Below are positions 1-8,072 of a stretch of DNA of 64,000 nucleotides, piece after piece. Below the pieces are notes generated by a model. That model was not told the origin of the DNA, made no database searches, and saw nothing but the letters and a program-made list of their open reading frames with translations. Within the stretch, counting starts at the first letter, position 1. Every line of letters begins with the position of its first letter. The position numbers and the translations under genes were made by a program. Location of the stretch: contig VAWK01000028.1 of the NCBI GenBank assembly GCA_005885515.1, positions 1-64,000 of the forward strand, given 5' to 3'. Source of the DNA: Actinomycetota bacterium. GTDB lineage: Bacteria > Actinomycetota > Thermoleophilia > Solirubrobacterales > Solirubrobacteraceae.

Positions 1-682
1 GCGAAAAGCCCTGGTCGGCGAAGCTCACGAGGATCAGTCCGTCGATGTCCTTGTAGGAGTAGGCCTCGACCTCCGCCACCTCACCGCCGACGTCATGGCC
101 GGCCAGGACGACCTTTGAGAATTCGATGGTGGGGCTTTCCGGCAGCGTGTATTCGCCATGACGCAGCTTCTGGATGATCTGGTGGGTGATGTCGGCCTCT
201 GCGCCCTCACAGGTTTCGTTGCCGTTGGCGGGATGGCCGCTCGCGCCGTAGCCGAGCTCGTCGAGGGTCAGCGAGACCTGCCCTTTCTTTGCGACTTCGC
301 TCGCGTAGTCGTATCCGGGCACCCCCTTGAGGTCCCAGTTCCACTCGCCGGCCTCATAGCCGAACAGGTAGATCGTGATCAATTCCGCCTTGCCCGACGC
401 CAGAGCGGCCGGCGGTCCGCTGATGTGCCCACGGATCGTGTATGTCGCTCCATCGGCAAGCCCGCTGCTGCAGGACGCCGGTGAGGTGTTGGTGTTCTTG
501 ACTTGGAAGGCGACGGGGAGCTCGACTGCGCTCTGCGCAGCGGCCGGCGTCGCACCATGGGCGAGGAGGATGCCGCTCGAGACAGCGGCCGAAAGGACAG
601 CGGCAAAGAACCGGCCGCAGGTTCGTCGTCGTGCGTTCCATCCGCGTGCTTGCTCGAAGGTGAGGGTTGGTCGGCTTTTCAT
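1..682 (-). CDS. Secreted alpha/beta hydrolase, 3' end beyond the left edge
   Basis: 227 residues are visible, read from the complement; the C-terminus lies outside the window. ATG at 682 follows AAGGAG with 6 nt spacing, a clear ribosome site. Residues 23-49 form a signal peptide ending near ATPAAAQ. The mature part has the DELGYGASGHP segment (141-151) and a nucleophile elbow GHDVGG (195-200), both typical of alpha/beta hydrolases of the kind exported by actinobacteria. Oddity: the elbow carries Asp197 where these secreted relatives usually have Ser (GHSxGG). Asp nucleophiles occur in haloalkane dehalogenases and epoxide hydrolases, so activity may differ or be lost. It is divergent from a TetR gene, which probably controls it. 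Substrate unknown; the catalytic His would be off-window. Confidence 0.82.
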   Translation of the reverse strand, partial: MKSRPTLTFEQARGWNARRRTCGRFFAAVLSAAVSSGILLAHGATPAAAQSAVELPVAFQVKNTNTSPASCSSGLADGATYTIRGHISGPPAALASGKAELITIYLFGYEAGEWNWDLKGVPGYDYASEVAKKGQVSLTLDELGYGASGHPANGNETCEGAEADITHQIIQKLRHGEYTLPESPTIEFSKVVLAGHDVGGEVAEVEAYSYKDIDGLILVSFADQGFS

Positions 683-756
683 CGTGCGCTCCTTCGATGC
701 GAGGGACATAGCGCTGCTATAACTATGCTATATCAGATCTATGTATACTTGTCCAG
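683..756. promoter_or_regulatory. Divergent promoter/operator between hydrolase and tetR
   Basis: This is an AT-rich patch in high-GC DNA. ATAGC (708-712) and GCTAT (716-720) form an inverted repeat with 3-nt spacer. CATAG (707-711) and CTATG (723-727) form a second one with 11-nt spacer. Both suit a TetR dimer. On the plus strand TATACT (744-749) is a good -10 lying 7 nt before the tetR ATG, implying a leaderless tetR transcript. No convincing -35 is visible. Autoregulation is inference. Confidence 0.55.
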
Positions 757-1437
757 ATGAGCCGTGATGCGAACGCCGACAACGGGATGCGCCCCGCCCT
801 GATCGAGGCGGCGGCACGGCTGATCGCGACCGAGGGAGCCGCGGGACTGAAGCTGCGGCGCGTAGCCGAGGAGGTCGGGACGTCGACGATGGCGATCTAC
901 ACCTACTTCGGCGGCATGCCCGAGCTGCGCCGCGCGGTCCGCCAAGAGGGATTCGCGCGTCTAGCGACGCGCGCCGAGCAGTTGGGCGAGAGCGATGACC
1001 CCGTCGCCGATTTGGCCGGGCTAGGTCTCGCCTACCACCAGCTGGCGATGAGCAACCCGCACCTTTATCGGGCGATGTACATGGAGCAGCCGCTCGATGC
1101 GGTTGACGCGGCCGCCGGCTCGGAGACGTTCAACATCCTCACTGCAGGCGTCCAGCGGTGCATCGACTCCGGGCGGTTCGACCGGGCCAACGCGGTCGAG
1201 CTCGCCACGCAATTCTGGGCCTTCGGCCACGGCGTCGTCGCACTCCGGCTGGCCAACCTGCTCTCAGCTGAGGACGCACTCAACTGCTCAGCCAGCGCAT
1301 TGCTGAATCTCTTCACCGCCTGGGGCGACGATCGAGACGCCGCACGCCGGTCCCTCACACGCACAGGCCGACGTGCCGCGCGCCTCGATCTCGAGGCCGC
1401 GACAGGTGCAGCTACGAGGCGTGGGCAAAGCGACTAG
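757..1437 (+). CDS. TetR/AcrR family transcriptional regulator
   Basis: 226 aa. The N-terminal helix-turn-helix spans about residues 10-57, with GAAGLKLRRVAEEVGTSTMA followed by IYTYFGG, the typical TetR recognition helix. The C-terminal ligand domain contains YHQLAMSNPHLYRAMYM, resembling the WHG-type TetR C-terminal domain. No Shine-Dalgarno precedes ATG 757, but a -10 TATACT ends 7 nt upstream, so translation is probably leaderless. It is transcribed away from the secreted hydrolase, with palindromes between them, so the hydrolase is the likeliest target together with its own gene. Effector unknown. Confidence 0.9.
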   Translation: MSRDANADNGMRPALIEAAARLIATEGAAGLKLRRVAEEVGTSTMAIYTYFGGMPELRRAVRQEGFARLATRAEQLGESDDPVADLAGLGLAYHQLAMSNPHLYRAMYMEQPLDAVDAAAGSETFNILTAGVQRCIDSGRFDRANAVELATQFWAFGHGVVALRLANLLSAEDALNCSASALLNLFTAWGDDRDAARRSLTRTGRRAARLDLEAATGAATRRGQSD

Positions 1438-1451
1438 ATGGGGCTACTGGC

Positions 1452-1568
1452 GTGAGCGACGTTGAACTGCTGAGCCTCATCGTCTTGGTCATCGGCAGTT
1501 TGGTCACCCTGATAGCAGGGCGCTTGTGGTGGCCCAGGCAGGGACAGCGACGGGGCTCAAAAGGGTGA
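1452..1568 (+). CDS. Small single-pass membrane protein (possible)
   Basis: A 38-residue reading frame starts at GTG 1452, 14 nt after the tetR stop. It has one strongly hydrophobic segment (about residues 5-23: LLSLIVLVIGSLVTLIAG) followed by a basic tail (RLWWPRQGQRRGSKG). The hydrophobic-then-positive layout is not what random high-GC sequence gives, but there are no relatives to compare and only a weak ribosome site (GGGG about 7 nt upstream). It could be co-transcribed with tetR. Function unknown. Confidence 0.35.
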   Translation: MSDVELLSLIVLVIGSLVTLIAGRLWWPRQGQRRGSKG

Positions 1569-1753
1569 CGACGACTAACCCGGCTACGCCGCGCGGCTTG
1601 TATTTAGTCGCTACGTCCCAGACGAACTAGTGGGCCCACGCGGCTCGATTTCTTTCGCAACCTGCGGAAAGTGCTTCGACGCGGGTCGTCGATTCTTGCT
1701 ACGAGAGCCGCGACACGACCCCGGGGGCGCGAACGCCAGGCCAAGAGGTGGAG

Positions 1754-2398
1754 ATGGACTTGCCAGGAGGAGCTCGCGATCGAGGCTTGCATCGCCTCGG
1801 ATTGGCATTGGTCGTGGCCGGCGTGCTCGTCCCGCCGCCGGCGCTCGCGGCTGAACACACGAGCGGCTACGGCCAGATGCCCCCGCCGCCGAAAACGACG
1901 CTGCCGCCGAGGACGCCCACCACGGGCACATCGCTGTCGAAAGAAGAAAAGACCAGCCCTGAAAAAACGACGTCGTCGAACGAACTGGCTACGTCGAAAG
2001 CAGGGGGTCCTACCACCGCCAGCGGCACACGCGCGGTGGAAGGAGCTGAAGCCGGGCGGCCCGGCGCTCGTGCCGCCAGGCTCAATCTGGACACGGTGAC
2101 CTCGGCGCTCGCGAAAGCGCTCCGGGGCTTCGGGCTGATCGGCCCTGCGGGACGGGGCGGGCTCGACGGAGAAGCCATTGCGGGCCTGGCAAGGGCACCG
2201 GCGACGCACGCTGAGCGCGTCGGCACGCGTACTTCATCGGGTGCCAAGGACCCGCTCGGGCTTGAACTTCCCCCGGAAACGGGTCAGGCGATGATGGTCG
2301 CGCTGATCGTTCTCGCGACGATGTTGCTGCTGGCTGTGCTGTTCGCAGACAAGCTCCGGCAACTGCTCGAGCGCTTCGCCCAGCGGCCTCGCGGCTAG
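1754..2398 (+). CDS. Secreted wall-anchored-like protein with PPETG C-terminal sorting-type signal
   Basis: 214 aa from ATG 1754, chosen because AGAGG ends 5 nt upstream; GTG 1748 is an in-frame alternative. Residues 9-32 are a signal peptide ending PPPALAA. The middle is a Pro/Thr/Ser/Lys-rich low-complexity region of extracellular-linker type. The C-terminus has PPETG (about 173-177), a hydrophobic helix (178-198) and a basic tail ending RFAQRPRG. That order matches sortase substrates, although the motif is PPxTG rather than LPxTG; (S/P)PxTG is known for some clostridial sortases. No sortase gene is in the window, so simple membrane anchoring is the alternative. Ligand or role unknown. Confidence 0.6.
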   Translation: MDLPGGARDRGLHRLGLALVVAGVLVPPPALAAEHTSGYGQMPPPPKTTLPPRTPTTGTSLSKEEKTSPEKTTSSNELATSKAGGPTTASGTRAVEGAEAGRPGARAARLNLDTVTSALAKALRGFGLIGPAGRGGLDGEAIAGLARAPATHAERVGTRTSSGAKDPLGLELPPETGQAMMVALIVLATMLLLAVLFADKLRQLLERFAQRPRG

Positions 2399-2516
2399 GC
2401 CGGGCCGCTGCGATGGCCACGACGCGCTCTCTCAGTTTGGGCACCCGCGGTCGACCGACGCGCCTCGAGCAGCTCACGGGGATGCGAAGCTGGCACTAAC
2501 AAAGTGGCTTGAGAGG

Positions 2517-2589
2517 AGCCGGAGAGCGGACTCGAACCGCTGACCCCCTGTTTACAAGACAGGCGCTCTACCAGCTGAGCTACTCCGGC
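2517..2589 (-). tRNA. tRNA-Thr (anticodon UGU)
   Basis: Read on the complement, GCCGGAG pairs with CTCCGGC to form a 7-bp acceptor stem, with U as discriminator base. The D-arm AGCTCAGCTGGTAGAGC and the T-arm GGTTCGAGTCC are canonical. The anticodon stem CCTGT/ACAGG encloses the loop CTTGTAA, giving anticodon TGT (reads ACA, Thr). CCA is not encoded (CCT follows). Length is 73 nt. Confidence 0.96.
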
Positions 2590-2723
2590 GAGATCGCCGA
2601 GTTTACTGGCCGTTTCAGACATCGGCGCCCCTGCAGAAGCGTTTCTCCCTACGGCCGAGACGCGCCGCAGGCGTGGTCCGCGCGCGCGGCGATGCCGCGG
2701 GACTGATGTAGACGGCGCCGGGC

Positions 2724-4208
2724 TCAGCCGCGCGCCTGTGCCGCCGCGAGCTGGGCACGCGCTGCCGTGGCGTGCTCGCGGCTGTCGCGCGAGGAGATGA
2801 GCAGCAGCGCCAGCAGCGCGCCGGCGATCGCGAAGCCCGCGCCCACCATGAAGGCGCGCTCAAATCCCTTCGTCAGCGCGCTCGCGACGTCGTGGCTGCC
2901 GCCGGCGAGCAATCCCTTTGTGCGGCTGTTGGCGACCGTCGCCAGGATCGCCAGGCCAAGCGCGCCGCCTACCTGCTGGGCGGTGTTGATCAGTCCCGAC
3001 GCCAGCCCCGCCTCGTTCGTGCGGGTGCCGGTCATCGCAGCGATCGTGACGGTCACGAACGACAGCCCCAGCCCCACCGCGGCCAGCAGCGACGGACCGA
3101 GCACGTCGGCCGCGTATGAGCCGCCCACGCGGACCCGCGAGAACCAGGCGAGCCCCGTGGCCACGAACAGCAGCCCCGCGATCAACGTCGGCTTGAAGCC
3201 CACGCGCGTCACCAGCTTGGAGGCCACGCCAGCCGTGACGATGATCGCGCTGGCGAGCGGCAGGTAGCTCAGGCCGGTCTTGATGGGCGAGAAGTGCAGC
3301 ACGTTCTGCAGGTACAGCGAGATGAAGAAGAACATCGAGAACAGGCTCATGCCCACCAGCAGGCCCACCACGTTGGCGCCACGCAGCGTGCGCACGCGGA
3401 AGATCGAGAATGGCATCAGCGGCCAGCGCTCGCGAAGCTCGATCACCACGAACGCGATCAGCAGCAGCATCGCCCCACCCAGCTTCAGCAGCGTGGCCGC
3501 CGAGCCCCAGCCTGCGTTGACGGCATCGACGAGCGCGTACACCAGCAACGAAAGCCCCGCTGTGACCGTCAGGGCGCCCGGGATGTCAAACGAGCGCCTC
3601 GCGTCCTCCACCCGGCTCTCCACCAGCACGCGCGGCGCTAGCGACACGGCGCCGACGCCGATGGGCACGTTCACGAACAGCACCCAGCGCCAGCTCAGCC
3701 CGCTGGTCAGCACGCCCCCCAGCAGCACGCCCGCCGCGCCGCCCGCGCCCGCTACCGCGCCCCACACGCCGAGCGCACGGTTGCGTTCCGAGCCCTCCGA
3801 GAACGTGGTCGTGACCAGCGACAGAGCCGCCGGGGACACCAGCGCCGCGCCCAGCCCCTGGATCGCTCGCGCTCCCAGCAGCCAGGCCTCCGATTGGGCC
3901 AGCCCGCCCACCAGCGAGGCCAGCGAGAACAGCACCAGCCCGTACATGAACATCCGCCGCCGGCCCACCAGGTCGGCCAGCCGGCCGCCAAGCAGCAGAC
4001 AGCCGCCGAACGTCAGCGTGTACGCGTTCACCACCCACGAAAGGTCCGCTCGCGAGAAGCTCAATCCCCTGCCGATCGACGGAAGCGCAACGTTGACGAT
4101 CGACGCGTCGATCACGATCACGAACTGTGTCATCGCCAGCAGCGCCAGCGCGACGTTCTTGGCGTGCGGGGTCTCCAGGCTGGCGCCGGTTGCCGTGCCG
4201 GTGCTCAC
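2724..4208 (-). CDS. MFS transporter, DHA2 (EmrB/QacA-like) drug exporter
   Basis: 494 aa, about 14 membrane segments as in DHA2 exporters. It shows the D1-type motif VIDASIVNVALPSI (about 32-45), motif A GGRLADLVGRRRM (74-86), and motif C in the glycine-rich helix GAVAGAGGAAGVLLGG. These families export hydrophobic drugs or dyes by proton antiport. GTG at 4208 is preferred because a minus-strand TACGGT (4221-4216) ends 7 nt upstream, suggesting a leaderless start; an in-frame GTG at 4217 would lie inside that hexamer. It stands alone with no adjacent regulator, and the substrate cannot be told from sequence. Confidence 0.9.
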   Translation of the reverse strand: MSTGTATGASLETPHAKNVALALLAMTQFVIVIDASIVNVALPSIGRGLSFSRADLSWVVNAYTLTFGGCLLLGGRLADLVGRRRMFMYGLVLFSLASLVGGLAQSEAWLLGARAIQGLGAALVSPAALSLVTTTFSEGSERNRALGVWGAVAGAGGAAGVLLGGVLTSGLSWRWVLFVNVPIGVGAVSLAPRVLVESRVEDARRSFDIPGALTVTAGLSLLVYALVDAVNAGWGSAATLLKLGGAMLLLIAFVVIELRERWPLMPFSIFRVRTLRGANVVGLLVGMSLFSMFFFISLYLQNVLHFSPIKTGLSYLPLASAIIVTAGVASKLVTRVGFKPTLIAGLLFVATGLAWFSRVRVGGSYAADVLGPSLLAAVGLGLSFVTVTIAAMTGTRTNEAGLASGLINTAQQVGGALGLAILATVANSRTKGLLAGGSHDVASALTKGFERAFMVGAGFAIAGALLALLLISSRDSREHATAARAQLAAAQARG

Positions 4209-4318
4209 CGCACCCACCGTAGACGGTCCGCGCGAGACCTGGTTTTCAGTCGCCGTATTCCCGCTCCCCGTGCGCGCCTGTAACGGGGCACTCGCGGGCG
4301 GTGTAACTGCTGACGCAG

Positions 4319-5152
4319 ATGCGCCAGCGCACCGCCCCCATCGTTGAAGGGCGCAAGCCCGCCTCGATCGCCGAGGCCCGCCGACCGGCCGGCAGCGAGC
4401 TGAGCGCGTTTCACCAACGCGCGCTGGCGCGCGGGGTGAACCCGTTTCTGTACTGGCCCATCCGCGCGCTGCTGCAGTTGGCGTTCTTTTCGTACTTCCG
4501 CATGCAGCGCATCGGCCGCGAGCATCTGCCGGCGCGCGGGCCGCTGCTGCTGGCGGCCAACCATCGCAGCTTCCTCGACCCGTTCGTGGTCGGCATGCTG
4601 GTGCGCCGGCCGGTTTACTTCATGGCCAAGCGGGAGCTGTTCGAAAAGCGCTGGCAGGCGTGGCTGCTGAGCTCGCTGGGCGCATTTCCAGTCGACCGCG
4701 GTGGCGGTGATGAGGCGGCGATCGGCACCGCCCGCGCGATCCTCGCGCGCGGGGACTGCGTGGTGGTGTTCCCCGAGGGCACGCGCGTCCGTCCGGGACC
4801 GCTCGGCGCGCCCAGGCGCGGCGTCGGCCGCTTGGCGCTCGAGACCGGCGTGCCGGTGGCGCCGATCGCGGTGATCGGCACAGAGGACGTGCGCCGGGGG
4901 TGGCGTGTGCGCCCGCGCAAGGTGCGCGTGCGCGTGGGGCGCCCGCTGCGCTTTCCGATGGCCGAAACCGCATCGCCGGGCCTGGCCGCCGCCGTCACCG
5001 AGCGCATCTGGGCGTGCGTCAGCCTGCAGTGGGTTTGGCTGGGCGGCGTCGCCGCACCGCGCGAGCGGCACACACCGGCCGGCGCAACCCCGGCGCGCCG
5101 CAGGCGCGCCACTGGCCAGGCATCCCCCCAGCGGGAGGCCCACGCCGCTTGA
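4319..5152 (+). CDS. plsC: 1-acyl-sn-glycerol-3-phosphate acyltransferase (PlsC family)
   Basis: 277 aa. It carries the acyltransferase signature HRSFLD (H82-x4-D87, inside NHRSFLDPF) and the substrate-binding FPEGTR (151-156). A hydrophobic stretch near 43-60 would place it on the membrane. It transfers acyl chains to lysophosphatidic acid to make phosphatidic acid for phospholipids; related paralogues act on other acceptors, so exact specificity is uncertain. The last 60 residues are Arg/Ala-rich and unlike the family, and may be a nonconserved tail. Confidence 0.85.
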   Translation: MRQRTAPIVEGRKPASIAEARRPAGSELSAFHQRALARGVNPFLYWPIRALLQLAFFSYFRMQRIGREHLPARGPLLLAANHRSFLDPFVVGMLVRRPVYFMAKRELFEKRWQAWLLSSLGAFPVDRGGGDEAAIGTARAILARGDCVVVFPEGTRVRPGPLGAPRRGVGRLALETGVPVAPIAVIGTEDVRRGWRVRPRKVRVRVGRPLRFPMAETASPGLAAAVTERIWACVSLQWVWLGGVAAPRERHTPAGATPARRRRATGQASPQREAHAA

Positions 5153-5218
5153 CCGCAGCGGTCGCTCGCAAGAGAGCGTGCCTGGCGCAATGGGGCGGAG
5201 GATAGGGTTTGCTCTTGC

Positions 5219-5767
5219 GTGTCCCAAACGCACACCGCCAAGCCCAAGGACCAGCTGGACGCGGAGTTCTCCGAGCTCTACCGCGCCCACCTTCGCGACG
5301 TCTACAGCTACGCCTACTACCGCGTCGGCGACCACCACGACGCCGAGGACCTCACCGAGCAGACCTTCCTGCAGGCCTACCGCCACTTCGAGCGCGCCCA
5401 ACGCGAATCCCATGGCCGCCCGCTGCGCCCGTGGCTGATTCGCATCGCCCACAACCTCGCCGCCAACCTGTATCGCGACCGTTCGCGCAAGCCCGCCTCG
5501 CCGATCGACGACACCACCCCGCTATCCGCGCCGCACACCACCGAGCAGCTGGTGGAGGGGCGAGACGAGCTCGCGCGTATCCTCGATGGCGTGCGACGAC
5601 TGCCCGACGACAGGCGCGAGGCGCTCATCATGCGCTTCGCGCTCGGCATGGACAACCGCGAGATCGCCCGCGCGCTGGACCGCTCCGACGGCGCCGCCAA
5701 GGTGCTCATCCACAGAGCCATCAAGCAGCTCCAGGAGCTCGTGAGCGAAGAGGCCCCCAAGGAGTGA
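5219..5767 (+). CDS. RNA polymerase ECF-type sigma-70 factor
   Basis: 182 aa with only sigma regions 2 and 4, as in ECF sigma factors. Region 2 is about residues 17-60 (YRVGDHHDAEDLTEQTFLQA, then the PWLIRIAHNLAANLYRDR part). Region 4 is about 116-170, with its helix-turn-helix around NREIARALDRSDGAAKVLIH. GTG 5219 is preceded by GATAGGGT (TAGGGT 5203-5208), a -10-like element that would give a 3-4 nt leader. The next gene starts 4 nt after its stop and encodes a small membrane protein, the usual place for an anti-sigma factor. The trigger is unknown. Confidence 0.9.
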   Translation: MSQTHTAKPKDQLDAEFSELYRAHLRDVYSYAYYRVGDHHDAEDLTEQTFLQAYRHFERAQRESHGRPLRPWLIRIAHNLAANLYRDRSRKPASPIDDTTPLSAPHTTEQLVEGRDELARILDGVRRLPDDRREALIMRFALGMDNREIARALDRSDGAAKVLIHRAIKQLQELVSEEAPKE

Positions 5768-5771
5768 GCAG

Positions 5772-6140
5772 ATGAACGAAGCCCTGCCCAACTTCGAGCT
5801 GCTGCTGCGCGAAGCGCTCGCCCCCGTGGAGCCGCCCGCCGACCTGGTGGAGCGGGTCGAGAGCGCGCTGCAGGCGATCACCGAGATGGCCGCCGACGAG
5901 TTGGAGGCGTGGGAACTGTCGGCGATGCGCGACCCGCGCAACTGGGTGCGGCCGGCGGCCGCGCTCGTGCTCGGCGGCACCGCCGGCACCGCGCTGGTGC
6001 TGCTGCGCGCTCGCCGCCGCTCGCGCGCCACCCGGCAGCGCAACGCCGCGGCCGCGGGCGCGGCGAGCCTCGAGCGCTCTGCCGAGCGCGCGCTGCGCGA
6101 CTTCGCCCAGCAGGCGCGCAAGCTGATCGACCGCAGCTGA
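5772..6140 (+). CDS. Small membrane protein, candidate sigma-factor partner
   Basis: 122 aa. ATG 5772 is 4 nt after the sigma gene's stop, with AAGGAG overlapping that stop, so the two are co-transcribed. Residues 1-58 are an acidic cytoplasmic-type domain, 60-79 one membrane helix (VRPAAALVLGGTAGTALVLL), followed by an Arg-rich stretch and a helical tail. No zinc-binding HxxxCxxC anti-sigma signature is present, so the anti-sigma role rests on gene position and topology only. The next gene is an intramembrane protease, which makes controlled cleavage of this protein an attractive but untested idea. Confidence 0.7.
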   Translation: MNEALPNFELLLREALAPVEPPADLVERVESALQAITEMAADELEAWELSAMRDPRNWVRPAAALVLGGTAGTALVLLRARRRSRATRQRNAAAAGAASLERSAERALRDFAQQARKLIDRS

Positions 6141-6209
6141 GTCCGCCGGCCCGAGCCCGGCTCCACCGGCCAGGGCCGCTCCCGGCGGCGGATAGGCTGT
6201 GGCAAGCAC

Positions 6210-7094
6210 ATGGCCACCTGCTATCGCCATCCCTCCCGCGAAACGGGGGTCTCCTGCTCCAACTGCGGCCGGCCGATCTGCCCCGACTGCATGACCACCA
6301 CACAGGTGGGCATGCGCTGCCCAGAGTGCGCCAAACAGCGCACCAAAGTCATGCGCGTGCGCGACATGAGCGCCGTCCCGCGCCTCACCTACGCGCTGAT
6401 CGCGATCAACGTGATCGCCTTTCTGGCCGAGGGCAACATCACCGCCACCGGCGGCGGTCTGGGCAACGACGTCTACCGGGAAGGCGCGCTCCTGGGCTCG
6501 AGTGAACTGGCGCCGTTCGCCGGCCAGGGGGTGGCGCACGGGCAGTGGTGGCGCATCGTCACCGGCGGCTTCCTGCACGAGAACCTGATCCACATCGGCT
6601 TCAACATGTACGTGCTGTACGTGCTGGGGCAGATGCTCGAGCCCGCGCTCGGCAGCTTCAAGTTCGCGGTCGTGTACGGCGTCTCGCTCCTGACCGGCTC
6701 GCTGGGCGCGCTGATCGTCTCGCCGCACTCGCTCACGGTGGGCGCCTCCGGGGCGGTGTTCGGGCTGATGGGCGCCACCGCCACGGAGATGCGCGCGCGG
6801 CAGATTCCCCTGATGCAGAGCGGTGTCGGCGGGCTGATCCTGATCAACCTGATCATCTCCTTCACGATCCCCGGCATCTCCTGGGGCGGGCACATCGGCG
6901 GTCTGATCGGCGGCGTGCTGGCGACCAGCGTGATCCGTCTGGGCGACCGCCACCGCGCGCAGGCGCTGGCGCTTGCGGGATGCGCGCTGATCGCCGCCGC
7001 CGCCGTCTCGGGCGCGGTCGCCGCCGCCAAGTCCAGCGAGGTCGAACGCAGCGAAAACGGCCAGCCCGTCGGAACGATCAGCCCGGCACCGTGA
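6210..7094 (+). CDS. Rhomboid-family intramembrane serine protease with N-terminal zinc finger
   Basis: 294 aa. Residues 4-40 hold a B-box-like zinc finger (C4, H7, C16, C19, C24, C27, C37, C40). The rhomboid core follows with about six helices: HENLIHIGFNMYVLYVLG (123-140), the catalytic GASG (Ser180) and the His228 of WGGHIGG, giving the Ser-His dyad that cuts substrates inside the membrane. ATG 6210 has TAGGCT at 6193-6198, so a very short leader is likely and it may have its own promoter. It lies 70 bp downstream of the sigma/membrane-protein pair. Its last 17 bp overlap the 3' end of the convergent gene. Confidence 0.92.
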   Translation: MATCYRHPSRETGVSCSNCGRPICPDCMTTTQVGMRCPECAKQRTKVMRVRDMSAVPRLTYALIAINVIAFLAEGNITATGGGLGNDVYREGALLGSSELAPFAGQGVAHGQWWRIVTGGFLHENLIHIGFNMYVLYVLGQMLEPALGSFKFAVVYGVSLLTGSLGALIVSPHSLTVGASGAVFGLMGATATEMRARQIPLMQSGVGGLILINLIISFTIPGISWGGHIGGLIGGVLATSVIRLGDRHRAQALALAGCALIAAAAVSGAVAAAKSSEVERSENGQPVGTISPAP

Positions 7095-7989
7095 GCGGCT
7101 GCACCTCCAGCGCTTGCGCCTCCGCCGGCGCCTGCGGCAGCGCGTCGGGGTGCAGGATGTGGCCCAGCAGCTCCAGGCCGCTGATCAGGCGCGGTCCAGG
7201 GCGCGAGAAGTAGGCCGAGGCGTCCACCGCCACCACGCGCCGTGCCTTCAGGCGCTCGAGCGTCTCGGCGTAGGCGAGCGCCTCGGCGTGCGCACGGGCG
7301 GCGTCATAGCCGCACGGCATCGCGACCACCACCTCCGGCTCAGCGGCTGCCAGCGTCTCCCAGGACGCCGTCTGCGAGGGCTCGCCGGGGCGCCCCGCCA
7401 CGTCCTGGCCGCCCGCCAGCTCGATCATCTGCGGCGTCCAGTGGCCGGCCACGTACGGGGGGTCCAGCCACTCCAGCGCCAGCACGCGCGGCCGCGGCCG
7501 CGATCGCACGGCGAGCCTCACCCGGTCGATGCGCGCCGCCGCTTCGCGCACCAGCTGCCCGCCCCGCTCGCGCCGGCCGGTCGCCGCCGCGAGCGTGCGC
7601 ACGTCGGCCTGCGTCTCTCCCAGCGTGCTCGGATCGAGCGCGATCACCCGCGGTCGCGACGGCAGCTCCTGCGCGATCGCAGCCACGTCCTGGAAGGACA
7701 CCGCGCACACCGGGCACAGGGCCTGCGTCACGATCAGGTCCGGCCGCGCCGCCGCCAGCGCCGCGTGATCGAGCTCGTAGATCGCCTCTCCCGCCAGCGT
7801 GCGCTCGCGCACCGCCGTGTCGATCTCGCGCGCGCTCATGCCCGCCGGCAGCGCGTCGCGCGTCACGCGCCTGCGCTCGCGCGCCTGCGGCGGGTGATCG
7901 CACTCGTGCGTCACCGCCACCACCTCGTCGCCCAGGCCCAGCGCAAACAGCAGCTCGGTGGCGTGCGGAACCAGGCTCACGATGCGCAT
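7078..7989 (-). CDS. BtuF-like periplasmic-binding-fold protein (cobalamin/iron-siderophore type)
   Basis: 303 aa. The start MRIVSLVPHATELLFALG and the long backbone helix followed by a second lobe match the class III (BtuF/FhuD) fold. There is no signal peptide or lipobox, so this version is probably cytoplasmic, as are several BtuF-like proteins of actinobacteria annotated as cobalamin-binding. A pair C92/C95 (LCPVCAVS) is typical of that subgroup. No permease or ATPase lies nearby. ATG 7989 is supported by TAAAGT (8001-7996) ending 6 nt upstream, a leaderless arrangement. Ligand unproven. Confidence 0.8.
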   Translation of the reverse strand: MRIVSLVPHATELLFALGLGDEVVAVTHECDHPPQARERRRVTRDALPAGMSAREIDTAVRERTLAGEAIYELDHAALAAARPDLIVTQALCPVCAVSFQDVAAIAQELPSRPRVIALDPSTLGETQADVRTLAAATGRRERGGQLVREAAARIDRVRLAVRSRPRPRVLALEWLDPPYVAGHWTPQMIELAGGQDVAGRPGEPSQTASWETLAAAEPEVVVAMPCGYDAARAHAEALAYAETLERLKARRVVAVDASAYFSRPGPRLISGLELLGHILHPDALPQAPAEAQALEVQPLTVPG

Positions 7990-8001
7990 GCCCTGACTTT
8001 A
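7990..8001 (-). promoter_or_regulatory. -10 element for a leaderless btuF-like transcript
   Basis: On the complement TAAAGT is followed by CAGGGC and the ATG, so transcription from the usual 6-7 nt downstream would start at the initiation codon. There is no Shine-Dalgarno. Confidence 0.5.
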
Positions 8002-8072
8002 GGGCTCGACCCCGCATCACCGTCCACCGGCGGCGTTTAGCGTCAGCGCCGTCGCGGTAACCTCGCCCTGGC

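Noticed and set aside
1604-2209. Minus-strand frame opposite the surface protein
   Set aside because: Arg-rich low-complexity product; the plus strand has a signal peptide, ribosome site and C-terminal anchor.
2395-2622. Small minus-strand frame covering the tRNA-Thr
   Set aside because: Its GVAQLVERLSCKQGV-type peptide is the well-known false ORF produced by translating a tRNA gene.
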